A stretch of 64,000 nucleotides of DNA, from positions 340,280 through 404,279 of the forward strand of contig NZ_JAAWWL010000002.1 of assembly GCF_012272815.1 (NCBI RefSeq). The letters are read 5' to 3'. Source of the stretch: Croceivirga thetidis (lineage in GTDB: Bacteria > Bacteroidota > Bacteroidia > Flavobacteriales > Flavobacteriaceae). Below the pieces are notes generated by a model. The model ran no database searches and was not told the origin of the DNA. It saw only the letters and a list, made by a program, of their open reading frames with translations. Shown here one piece after another: positions 26,149 through 34,633 of the stretch. Each line of letters opens with the position of its first letter. The stretch's first letter is position 1. The position numbers and the translations under genes are program-made.

Positions 26149-27117
26149 TTAGAAGTCTACTTTCTTTTTCTTTTTACCCTTGCTCTTTTTTTTCTTTTTC
26201 ATAGAGCCTTTTTTGATTTTTCCTTGAGGACGCTGTTCATTGATAGGTACTAACTTGTCTTTGTGAAAATCAAGCCGGTATGACAATCCGAAAGAACCAA
26301 AATAACGTGACGGGGTCGTTTTAATACTTCCACCAAAATTTAGATCCATTTGAAAATTTTCGCTAAACAGGTGTGCTACACCAGTTCGGAAGAGGTTATC
26401 AGAATACCTATCACTGATTATTCCTTGATGTTCAAGAAAAACGCTCCATTTTGGGTTGCGAAATGCCCTTTGAAATGAAATTACATAATTCCATTCTGGA
26501 AAATCAGTAGTAATTCTGTCGTAGGCTACATTGGTAATCAATGTCGATTTTGGAGTCAATCTACTTTGAGTAGCAATCATACCACGATAGGAAATGGTGG
26601 CATCCTCTGGGTAAAAAGGGTTATCTCCCAGATTAAAGGTTGCCCCACCATAAAGAGAGACTGCAGGTAATAAATTTTTGAACTGAAATTTATTATTCGC
26701 CCGCCAACTATATAAATTCGGTTTGTTTTTATCAGGATTTTTAAATGGATCAAATACAAGAAATTTCAGTCCTGCTCGATTTCTCCTAAAATCATTTCGT
26801 GTTTCTTCAACTCCAAAATTGTTGAAAGTAATATTTTGTGAAATATAACTTCCTTCGTAAACCAGTTCCAAGGTTTCGAAATAGAGTCCATACCGTAGTG
26901 CAAAATCGGCACCAATGATATTTGAATCGGTATTGTTTTCTGAATGGTTCTGAATTTCATACAATCCGCCAACCTCAAATTGTAGCACATTACTACCAAG
27001 GGCATAAGCACTGACCGAAACCCCGGGGCGATTTGAATTTATTACTTCGGTATATTGACCAATTAAAAGGAAAGGGGTCAAAAAAAGTAAAACGAGTAGA
27101 CTTCTTGTACTCACCAT
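26149..27117 (-). CDS. Outer-membrane beta-barrel protein, phenol MetA-pathway (PF13557) type
   Basis: 322 residues: signal peptide (MVSTRSLLVLLFLTPFLLIGQ), then regularly alternating strands with aromatic girdles (RPGVSVSAYALGSNVLQFEVG near the start, FGSFGLSYRLDFHKD near the end), as in MetA-type transporter-like barrels. The last 30 residues are an unusual lysine-rich tail (about 17 Lys in 22 residues) ending VDF. Function unknown; such proteins are often called transporters but ligand is not known. It stands alone, divergent from the DUF4834 gene. Confidence 0.75.
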   Translation of the reverse strand: MVSTRSLLVLLFLTPFLLIGQYTEVINSNRPGVSVSAYALGSNVLQFEVGGLYEIQNHSENNTDSNIIGADFALRYGLYFETLELVYEGSYISQNITFNNFGVEETRNDFRRNRAGLKFLVFDPFKNPDKNKPNLYSWRANNKFQFKNLLPAVSLYGGATFNLGDNPFYPEDATISYRGMIATQSRLTPKSTLITNVAYDRITTDFPEWNYVISFQRAFRNPKWSVFLEHQGIISDRYSDNLFRTGVAHLFSENFQMDLNFGGSIKTTPSRYFGSFGLSYRLDFHKDKLVPINEQRPQGKIKKGSMKKKKKSKGKKKKKVDF

Positions 27118-27170
27118 GTTTTTTAATACTATTTTATGATACGTGTTTCTCGAATGCAGGACTAACTAAG

Positions 27171-27178
27171 TAATTTTG
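27171..27178 (+). promoter_or_regulatory. Probable -7 box of the DUF4834-YfhO transcript
   Basis: TAATTTTG 18 bases before the ATG at 27197; an imperfect TTTC lies 22 bases upstream of it at 27145. Confidence 0.4.
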
Positions 27179-27196
27179 AATCAATAGCGACAATAC

Positions 27197-27457
27197 ATGG
27201 TTTTATTAGAAACGATATTAATACTGCTAATCGTATACTACGGACTAAAATTACTTTGGCGATGGTTGGCACCACAAGTATTAAACTTTGCCGTAAAGAA
27301 GACTGAAGAACGATTTCAACAGCAGTTCAATACCTACCAAAACCCAAATCAGGGTTCTGGTAATGAGGGAGAAACGACAATTATCAAAAAAACTTCACGA
27401 AAGCAGAAATCTTCAAAAAAGGTAGGCGAATACATAGATTTTGAAGAAATTGACTGA
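27197..27457 (+). CDS. DUF4834 family small membrane protein
   Basis: 86 residues: one N-terminal hydrophobic helix (about 2-20) followed by RWLAPQVLNFAVKKTEERFQQQFN, a Gln/Asn-rich stretch and a basic then acidic tail ending GEYIDFEEID. This pattern matches the Bacteroidota family DUF4834, which very often sits directly before yfhO-type genes, as here (24 bases to the next start). The helix should anchor it in the inner membrane with the tail in the cytoplasm. Function unknown; linkage suggests a role with YfhO. Confidence 0.8.
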   Translation: MVLLETILILLIVYYGLKLLWRWLAPQVLNFAVKKTEERFQQQFNTYQNPNQGSGNEGETTIIKKTSRKQKSSKKVGEYIDFEEID

Positions 27458-27481
27458 TATTTAGGGCTTCAAGAATAGCTC

Positions 27482-29917
27482 ATGAAATTTGTTTCCAAAG
27501 AAATTCTTAGAAACCTTGGAGTGGTGGTATTTTTTATCATCGCCTCATTAATTTATTTCCATCCTGTTTTACAAGGTAAAGCAATCTATCAATCAGATAT
27601 TGCCCAATACAAGGGCATGGCGAAAGAACGGGATGAATTCAAAAAAACAACAGGTGTTGAATCCTATTGGACCAATAGTGCATTTGGAGGAATGCCTACT
27701 TACCAATTAGGGGCAAATTATCCACACGATTATATTAAGAAGTTAGACAGGCTCATTCGGTTTTTACCCAGACCGGCAGATTACTTATTTCTATATTTTA
27801 TAGGGTTCTACATACTGATGCTTTGCCTAAAAGTTGATTGGCGTGTTGCGGTTTTGGGAAGTTTAGCTTTTGGACTGAGCACCTATCTCATCGTAATTCT
27901 TGGAATTGGACATAATGCAAAGGCCCATGCACTAGGATATATTCCAATGGTAATTGGCGGTATTATTTTGACCTTGCGAAAAAAATATGTTCTAGGGTTT
28001 CTTTTGACTACCCTTGCGATGGCATTGGAGATATCAGCGAACCACTACCAAATGACGTACTATTTCATTTTATTGGTGTTGGTTTTAGGGCTGGTTTATT
28101 TGATTTATGCTATACGAGAAAAAAAGTTCAAAGAATTTTCCATAGCTGTTGGACTTTCAATTCTCGCGGTAATTTTGGGCATTGCCACAAACGCCACGGG
28201 TTTAATGGCAACAAAAGAATATGCAGATTGGAGCACAAGGGGTAAGTCTGAATTGACCATAAACCCTGACGGTACTGAAAAAGTTGATGTTGAAGGACTG
28301 GACAAGGAGTACATTACACGATATAGTTATGGCATATCAGAATCATTGAACCTTTATGTTCCTAGACTCTTTGGAGGTTCCGGTGGTGAAAACCTAGGCC
28401 AAGACTCCGAATCCTACGAATTTTTGAGGAGCCAAGGAGTACCTCCCTCACAAGCTCGAGACTTTTCAGAAAACCTACCACTTTACTGGGGCCAACAACC
28501 CTTTGTTGGTGCACCGGCCTATCTTGGGGCGATAGTTGTATTTCTTTTCATTCTAGGTCTGTTTATTGTCAAAACCAAACATAAATGGTGGCTAGTTTCA
28601 GGAGTTATCCTTTCTCTTTTTCTATCATGGGGAAAGAACTTTCCGGCACTAACCAATTTTCTGATTGACTATTTTCCATTGTACAATAAGTTTCGTGCCG
28701 TTTCATCTGCCCAAGTCATATTAGAACTATGTGTTCCGGTTCTTGCTATGCTCGGTTTATGGAAGTTCTTAAGAAAATCGACAGAAAAGGAAGAAAAATT
28801 AAAAGCCTTAAAATGGTCGGGGGGAATAGCTATTGGACTTGGTCTTCTGCTTCTGCTATTGAAAAGCACTTTCACTTTCGAAGGTTTGAACGATGGTTAT
28901 TATGCTCAAAATTTTGGAGAGTTGATGAATGCAATAGTAGAAGATAGAAAAGCGGTTTACACCAGTGATACTTTACGAACCTTGGTTTATGTATTACTTG
29001 CTATCTGTCTTTTGTGGCTTTATGCACAAAAGAAACTCAAAAAGAACTTGGCACTTACCCTGCTTGGGGTATTGATGATTGCTGATTTGGTAGGTGTTGG
29101 TCGAAGATATGTAGATAGTGATGATTTTGTGCGCTCACGCCAAGTAGAACAACCTTTTCAGGCTTTAACATTGGACCAACAAATACTTCAAGACGAATCG
29201 GTATTTCGGGTTTTTGACCCAAGCGAAGGACTTAATGGAGCCCGTTTGTCCTATTTCCATAAGTCAATAGGAGGATATCATGCAGCGAAACCAGGTAAGC
29301 TTTTAGATTTGTTCGAATTTCATTTGTACAGCAATAATATCGATGTTTTGAACATGTTGAATGTTAAATACATTGTTCAACAAGATGAAGAAACTGGTCA
29401 ATCATTCCCCGCTTTTAACGAAGACGCCAATGGACCCGGGTGGTTCATTGAAAACTTAATTGCTGTTGATAATTCAGATATCGAAATAAAGGCGTTGGAT
29501 AGTCTAAACACTAAAAGGTCAGCGGTTTTTAATTCGAGTATTCAATCTTTGAAACCATCAAATTTTAAGGTTGATTCCACAGCTACTGTTAACGTAGTTG
29601 ACTTTAGACCAAATTATGTGGTTTATGAAACGAATAATCCAAACCCAGGCTTTGTAGTTTTTTCAGAAATGCACTATCCGCATGGGTGGACCGCTTCAAT
29701 CGATGATGAAACAAACGTTCCGCATTATCGTGTTAACTATGCCTTACGGGGGATAGCGGTTCCAGCCGGAAAACATAAAATTGTATTTGAGTTTGAACCT
29801 GAGGTTGTAAAAACAGGAAGTACCATCGCTTTGGCAAGTAATATATTACTTGGGTTGTTATTGCTGGGAGGAGTTTTTTGGTCTTTTAAAAAATCAAACG
29901 GAAAACCTGAGGAGTAA
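27482..29917 (+). CDS. YfhO family multi-pass membrane protein
   Basis: 811 residues with about 12-13 hydrophobic helices in the first two thirds and a soluble extracytoplasmic C-terminal region (residues about 550-770), then one last helix near 785-805. The first loop contains SDIAQYKGMAKERDEF and the GHNAKAHALGYIPM segment typical of YfhO. Family members in Firmicutes add glucose to lipoteichoic acid via a GT-C fold; in Bacteroidota the target is not known. Its stop overlaps the next start by one base (TAATG), so it is coupled to the glycosyltransferase. Confidence 0.88.
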   Translation: MKFVSKEILRNLGVVVFFIIASLIYFHPVLQGKAIYQSDIAQYKGMAKERDEFKKTTGVESYWTNSAFGGMPTYQLGANYPHDYIKKLDRLIRFLPRPADYLFLYFIGFYILMLCLKVDWRVAVLGSLAFGLSTYLIVILGIGHNAKAHALGYIPMVIGGIILTLRKKYVLGFLLTTLAMALEISANHYQMTYYFILLVLVLGLVYLIYAIREKKFKEFSIAVGLSILAVILGIATNATGLMATKEYADWSTRGKSELTINPDGTEKVDVEGLDKEYITRYSYGISESLNLYVPRLFGGSGGENLGQDSESYEFLRSQGVPPSQARDFSENLPLYWGQQPFVGAPAYLGAIVVFLFILGLFIVKTKHKWWLVSGVILSLFLSWGKNFPALTNFLIDYFPLYNKFRAVSSAQVILELCVPVLAMLGLWKFLRKSTEKEEKLKALKWSGGIAIGLGLLLLLLKSTFTFEGLNDGYYAQNFGELMNAIVEDRKAVYTSDTLRTLVYVLLAICLLWLYAQKKLKKNLALTLLGVLMIADLVGVGRRYVDSDDFVRSRQVEQPFQALTLDQQILQDESVFRVFDPSEGLNGARLSYFHKSIGGYHAAKPGKLLDLFEFHLYSNNIDVLNMLNVKYIVQQDEETGQSFPAFNEDANGPGWFIENLIAVDNSDIEIKALDSLNTKRSAVFNSSIQSLKPSNFKVDSTATVNVVDFRPNYVVYETNNPNPGFVVFSEMHYPHGWTASIDDETNVPHYRVNYALRGIAVPAGKHKIVFEFEPEVVKTGSTIALASNILLGLLLLGGVFWSFKKSNGKPEE

Positions 29918-31197
29918 TGAAAAAGGTGCTCATAATCACCTATTACTGGCCTCCTGCGGGTGGCCCAGGTGTTCAACGCTGGCTCAAGTTTGTAAAGTAC
30001 TTGCCTGAATTCGGTGTTCAGCCAATTGTTTTTATTCCTGAGAACCCTACTTATCCCATTCAAGATAACTCGCTCCTTGAAGAAATTCCAGAGGGAATTC
30101 AAATTATAAAGCAGCGAATTTTTGAACCATATGCTTTATCATCTTTTCTGTCAAAAAAGAAAACCAAGCGAATTAGTTCAGGTATAATTCAAAAGCACAA
30201 AAAACAATCGATTTTAGAACGTATAATGCTATGGGTTAGAGGTAATTTGTTCATTCCCGATGCACGTAAATACTGGGTAAAACCTTCGGTAAAGACTATT
30301 TCTAAGCTTCTTTTGGATGAGAAAATCGATTCAATAATTACTACTGGACCACCTCATAGTGTTCATTTAATAGGACATGAATTAAAACGAAAATTAGGCA
30401 TCAAATGGCTTGCTGATTTAAGGGATCCATGGACTTCGATTGGATACCACAAACAGCTGAAACTTTCAGCTGCTTCAAGTAAAAAACATAAGATTCTAGA
30501 AAGTACCGTTCTTAATGGTGCTGATGCAATAACAGTGACAAGTGAAATCACAAAACAAGAATTTGAGAAAATAACTGATAGGCCTATTAAGGTAATCACT
30601 AATGGATTCGATGGAAATCGTGTAAGTACGAAACTTGATGCAAAATTCGCGCTGTCTCATATAGGTTCCTTACTTACCGACCGGAATCCTATTGTTTTAT
30701 GGGAAGTTTTACAACAACTCGTTTCAGAAAACGAAAAACTTAAAATTAGCCTTAAAATTCAATTGGTTGGGGTAGTGGGCGACGGAGTAAAAGAATCCAT
30801 TCAATTTCATGGACTAGATGACTACATTGAAGAAGTTGGTTATGTTTCGCATGAAAAGGTGCAAGAGTATCAGACTGCATCACAAATACTGTTGCTTTTG
30901 GAAGTAGATTCAGTGGAAACACAGGGTATTATTCCAGGAAAACTATTTGAATATTTTAGAGCAAGAAGGCCTATTCTCGCAATTGGTCCAGAACAGTGGG
31001 AAGGTGGCAAACTTGTCGAAAAACATGAAGCTGGCCAATATTTTCGTCCTGACGATAAAGAAGCCCTAAAACAACAAATTTCACATTGGTTCAACAACTT
31101 TGAAAATGGTGCCTTACATTGTAATTCAAAGGGAATTGAACAGTACCATCGTCGTGAATTAACAAAACAACTCGCTAATTTACTCTCATGGGAGTAG
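29917..31197 (+). CDS. Glycosyltransferase family 4-like protein
   Basis: 426 residues, GT-B fold. The N-terminal half begins KKVLIITYYWPPAGGPGVQRWLKF, the usual start of flavobacterial GT4 proteins, with TTGPPHSVHLIG and WLADLRDPW; the C-terminal donor domain has VGYVSHEKVQEYQ and the E-x7-E-like GIIPGKLFEYFRARRPIL. It should transfer a sugar to a lipid-linked or surface glycan at the inner membrane's cytoplasmic side. It overlaps YfhO by 1 base and the flippase gene by 10 bases, so the three proteins are made together. Confidence 0.85.
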   Translation: MKKVLIITYYWPPAGGPGVQRWLKFVKYLPEFGVQPIVFIPENPTYPIQDNSLLEEIPEGIQIIKQRIFEPYALSSFLSKKKTKRISSGIIQKHKKQSILERIMLWVRGNLFIPDARKYWVKPSVKTISKLLLDEKIDSIITTGPPHSVHLIGHELKRKLGIKWLADLRDPWTSIGYHKQLKLSAASSKKHKILESTVLNGADAITVTSEITKQEFEKITDRPIKVITNGFDGNRVSTKLDAKFALSHIGSLLTDRNPIVLWEVLQQLVSENEKLKISLKIQLVGVVGDGVKESIQFHGLDDYIEEVGYVSHEKVQEYQTASQILLLLEVDSVETQGIIPGKLFEYFRARRPILAIGPEQWEGGKLVEKHEAGQYFRPDDKEALKQQISHWFNNFENGALHCNSKGIEQYHRRELTKQLANLLSWE

Positions 31198-32645
31198 TTA
31201 TAAAGCAGTCCATACAAAATACAATTACCACTTATCTTGGGTTTTTACTTGGGGGAATAAACCTCCTATTTCTTTACACCAAAATCTTAGAGCCCCAATA
31301 CTATGGATTGGTAACCTTTATCTTGGCAACTGGGGCGATTCTTATGCCTGTAATGGCATTTGGAGCACATAACACCATGGTCAAGTTTTACAGTGAGCAA
31401 ACAGAAGAACGTAAAGATTCCTTTCTGACGCTTATGCTGATAAGTCCACTAATTGCCTTGATACCACTCGTTCTGATTACCTTTTTCTTTCAAGATGCTA
31501 TTGCAAATTTTATTGCAACTGAAAACAAGATTGCTGGTGATTATGTATGGTACATTTTTCTGGTAGGCCTTGCCATGGCTTATTTTGAAGTTTTTTTCGC
31601 TTGGTGTAAAGTACACCTTAGGTCGGCCTTCGGAAATTTCATGAAAGAGGTTTTTGTACGCTTATGTACAACCATTTTGTTGGTACTACTTTACTTTGAA
31701 TTTATTAACCTCGAGTTTTTTCTAAAAGCTTTGGTTGGAACGTATTTGTTACGTACGCTAATTGTAAAATTATATGCTTTTTCCCTGAGAAGGCCATATC
31801 TCAATTTCAGTTTTTCAAAAAGGTTTAGAGAGTTCTTGATTTATAGCTTGCTAATGATTTTAGGAGGTTCCGCCGCATTGATTCTATTGGAAATAGACAA
31901 ATTCATGATCAATCAGTTCGTGACCATAGAAAATGTCGCTTATTATGGGGTTGCTGTTTACATTGCAACGGTGATAATAGTTCCTTCGAGGGCGATGCAC
32001 CAAATTACTTATCCGTTAACGGCCGAACTTTTCAGTAAGAATGATTTTGAGGAATTACATTCCCTCTATAAAAAGACCTCATTAAACTTGTTTATTGCAG
32101 CTGGACTTGTTTTTCTGTTGATAATTTTAAACTTAAATGACCTTTATCAATTACTTCCGACGGAATATAGAAATGGTTTTTACATTGTTTTCTTGATAGG
32201 ATTGGCAAAAGTGTTTGATTCGCTATTAGGTAATGTGAACTCCATTCTCTACAATTCAAAATATTATAAGACCATTTTGCTTTTGGGTGTATTATTGGCT
32301 GTAACTACCATCATACTCAATCTCTGGCTTATTCCATTAATGGGTATAGAAGGAGCAGCTGCAGCAAGTTTTTCAGCCATCTTTTTGTTCAACTTGATTA
32401 AAATGGGCTTTGTAAAACAGAAATTTGGTTTCTGGCCTTTGACGAATGCCACCTTCAAGGTATTTCTTGTACTACTGTTATTGGGATTTTTGTTCAGTGC
32501 ATTAAATGCACCCTTCCATCCAATCCTAAACATTTTACTAAAGTCACTAGTTCTAACTTTGATGTATTTAGGAATCATACATCGAATGGGTGTGTCAGAA
32601 GATATTTCAATGTTGGTTTCTAAAATATTGAAACAGAGAATTTAA
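31188..32645 (+). CDS. Polysaccharide flippase (MOP/Wzx-like)
   Basis: 485 residues with 12-14 predicted transmembrane helices and the N-terminal NTITTYLGFLLGGINLLFLYT that opens many Wzx-type proteins of the MOP superfamily. Such proteins flip lipid-linked sugar units across the inner membrane. The gene overlaps the glycosyltransferase by 10 bases, which supports a joint role in making a surface glycan. No polymerase or other sugar genes follow inside the window. Confidence 0.85.
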   Translation: MGVVIKQSIQNTITTYLGFLLGGINLLFLYTKILEPQYYGLVTFILATGAILMPVMAFGAHNTMVKFYSEQTEERKDSFLTLMLISPLIALIPLVLITFFFQDAIANFIATENKIAGDYVWYIFLVGLAMAYFEVFFAWCKVHLRSAFGNFMKEVFVRLCTTILLVLLYFEFINLEFFLKALVGTYLLRTLIVKLYAFSLRRPYLNFSFSKRFREFLIYSLLMILGGSAALILLEIDKFMINQFVTIENVAYYGVAVYIATVIIVPSRAMHQITYPLTAELFSKNDFEELHSLYKKTSLNLFIAAGLVFLLIILNLNDLYQLLPTEYRNGFYIVFLIGLAKVFDSLLGNVNSILYNSKYYKTILLLGVLLAVTTIILNLWLIPLMGIEGAAAASFSAIFLFNLIKMGFVKQKFGFWPLTNATFKVFLVLLLLGFLFSALNAPFHPILNILLKSLVLTLMYLGIIHRMGVSEDISMLVSKILKQRI

Positions 32646-32750
32646 TTTTCAAACCTCCCTCAGACCCTTCTTTTAAGTGGGAAGTTAAAAGCTCATAATT
32701 GATAACTAAATACGGCAACATCTAAATTTCAAAATCATTTTTAAAGTAAA

Positions 32751-32783
32751 ACCCCGCAATAAGCAGGGCGCTTATCACGGGGT
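32751..32783 (-). terminator. Hairpin terminator of the basic secreted protein gene
   Basis: Outer stem ACCCCG/CGGGGT and inner stem ATAAGC/GCTTAT with a 2x2 internal loop and 5-base loop; on the minus strand it is followed by TTTTACTTT. It lies 29 bases past the stop. Confidence 0.6.
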
Positions 32784-32811
32784 CAAACAACTAACCAACC
32801 TAAAAACTATC

Positions 32812-34059
32812 TTACTGTCTTCTGCTACTTCTTGTTCTCGCTTGTGTAGCATTTCCTCTTCTCGAGGTTGAAGACGTACTTCTTGATACCGTTCTCTTCT
32901 GTGTAGAGGTACTCCTCTTTACACTAGAGTTGTTTTGCTTTGAACGGTTGCTTGCAACAGCCCTATTATTTGGCTTATTGTATGTGGAAGACCTTTTGGT
33001 CACGGTACGCTTAGCAGGTGTTCTCGTTACCTCACGCTTTGTTACCGTTGTACTTCTAGGTGACCTTGTTACAGTTCTTTGGGTGACCGTATTCCCTCGA
33101 TTAGAGCGAGTGACGTTGGTACTTCTACCCACATCATTGGTTCTACGATTACTTCTAGTATTTACTACAGCTCTACCGCCACCACCACTGCTACCACCAT
33201 TGCGATTTACACGAGTTCCTTCGTTCCTGGCTATTCGTGCGTTGCCATTTCTACCAGAGTTACCGTTCCTATTTATTCTGGAATCAGATGTACGATTGGC
33301 ACTTCTTCGGTTAACCAAATCATTACTGCTTCTCCCAGAGTTTCTTCGCAATTGACTTCTATTGTCGTTTCGAACGGCTACTCGTCTATCGTTTCGGTAA
33401 ACCTTAGCCCTTCTGTGCTCATTGTATCGGTATTTCTGACCGATTCTAGCATAACTTCTTCTGAAATTGTTTCTATAGGGTCTGTACCATGAATACCTGA
33501 CTGGAGTATACCATCTCCTATAAGGAGTAGTCCATACGTTACAGAAACCCACTGCTGGTCTAGCAAACCACCTGTGGAAAGGCCTGTAAACGTAACCACG
33601 GTTATAAATGTTGATAAACCCTGTGGTATGGCTGAAAACGCCTCCATTCCAGAATACATTCAATCCACCGACACGTCTTACAAAACCATTTCTATACCAA
33701 ACATCGACACTACCTATTTGTGAAACGCGCCCGTAGAAGTCGTAAAAAATCGGAATATTTTCCACTTGAATTACGGCACCATAATCATCATATTGTACGA
33801 ATGGATTGTAATTAAATCCGGAATTGAACGTGATGCCCACATTCCCGATACGTCCACCAACCCCTACATTTACGCGATTGTCTATGTAAAAATCAAATTC
33901 TCCATCGGGATATACGGCAAAAGTGATTCCATTCTCCGTAAAAATAAATGAGTTGCCATAGTTGAAATTGCGTGTAAACACAGTTTCTTCCGTCGTTGCA
34001 GCAGCCATACTCGAAACGCCGAATACCAACGCTGCCATAAAGAGTACTAACTTTTTCAT
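32812..34059 (-). CDS. Secreted protein with long Arg/Ser/Asn-rich tail
   Basis: 415 residues from the ATG that opens MKKLVLFMAALVFGVSSMA, a signal peptide. Residues about 25-185 form a repeated beta domain rich in Gly, Asn and aromatics (GIFYDFYGRVSQIG, VGGRIGNVGITFNSGFNYNP, GGVFSHTTGFINIYNRG). The remaining 230 residues are low complexity and extremely basic (many Arg and Lys, with Ser, Thr and Asn, almost no acid). The head belongs to a conserved flavobacterial family of unknown function that I cannot name. The tail could bind nucleic acid, polysaccharide or acidic surface groups. It stands alone. Confidence 0.7.
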   Translation of the reverse strand: MKKLVLFMAALVFGVSSMAAATTEETVFTRNFNYGNSFIFTENGITFAVYPDGEFDFYIDNRVNVGVGGRIGNVGITFNSGFNYNPFVQYDDYGAVIQVENIPIFYDFYGRVSQIGSVDVWYRNGFVRRVGGLNVFWNGGVFSHTTGFINIYNRGYVYRPFHRWFARPAVGFCNVWTTPYRRWYTPVRYSWYRPYRNNFRRSYARIGQKYRYNEHRRAKVYRNDRRVAVRNDNRSQLRRNSGRSSNDLVNRRSANRTSDSRINRNGNSGRNGNARIARNEGTRVNRNGGSSGGGGRAVVNTRSNRRTNDVGRSTNVTRSNRGNTVTQRTVTRSPRSTTVTKREVTRTPAKRTVTKRSSTYNKPNNRAVASNRSKQNNSSVKRSTSTQKRTVSRSTSSTSRRGNATQARTRSSRRQ

Positions 34060-34337
34060 ACTGTTTAATTTTAGTTTTAGGAGCAACTATTTACATCCCA
34101 CCCAAATAGTACCAAACAGCGTGCCAAAAATCAATTTCTATCCTTAAGTAGTTGATATTAAGAATTTTAATTATTAATCAAGGAAACGATAGAGGTTTAT
34201 GTTAATTCAGTTTTCTTCGTCACAACCTTCTTTCTAAATTACGAAGAGCCAGTTTTAATAGTTGTTCTCTATGGCAATTGAAGCGTAAAAGTCTTCTGAC
34301 AACCAAGTGAACGAAATTGAGTTTAATCAGATGGTCG

Positions 34338-34631
34338 TTATTTACTTGAATGATAAAAGAACCAGAGCCAGAATAAACAACTTACACACCCATAAAAATT
34401 TAATAGTAAAAGAAAGTAGGACTTTTTAAATTTTGGAAATATTGATAGTAAACCAATAAGAAAAAATAGATTTCCAATAAGTGATATCGGTAATACCATT
34501 ATTCCAAATCCCATTGGTCCGCCATTTTCCTTTAAAATTTGATAGGTCCCTGGAATAAAGCAAAACAAATTGGTCAGTACTGTGATACTTACCAAAACGA
34601 TGTTTAATCTTTTGTGCTGGTCAAATTTCAC
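34338..34631 (-). CDS. Small membrane protein of unknown function
   Basis: 97 residues with three hydrophobic helices (about 9-30, 42-62, 70-92) and a short charged start (MKFDQHKRLN). I recognise no family. It begins 2 bases after the uvrA stop on the same strand, so it is probably the second gene of that transcript. The 278 bases between it and the basic protein gene are AT-rich; I see no gene or clear terminator there. Confidence 0.6.
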   Translation of the reverse strand: MKFDQHKRLNIVLVSITVLTNLFCFIPGTYQILKENGGPMGFGIMVLPISLIGNLFFLIGLLSIFPKFKKSYFLLLLNFYGCVSCLFWLWFFYHSSK

Positions 34632-34633
34632 AT

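Noticed and set aside
32930-33355. Long open frame opposite the basic secreted protein gene
   Set aside because: It is a shadow of the repetitive Arg/Ser codons on the minus strand, with no protein-like pattern, start signal or promoter.
34087-34337. Gap between the basic secreted protein and the small membrane protein
   Set aside because: Only AT-rich sequence with no convincing gene, terminator or repeat; a weak TACTATTTG near 34115 on the minus strand was judged too poor to list as a promoter.
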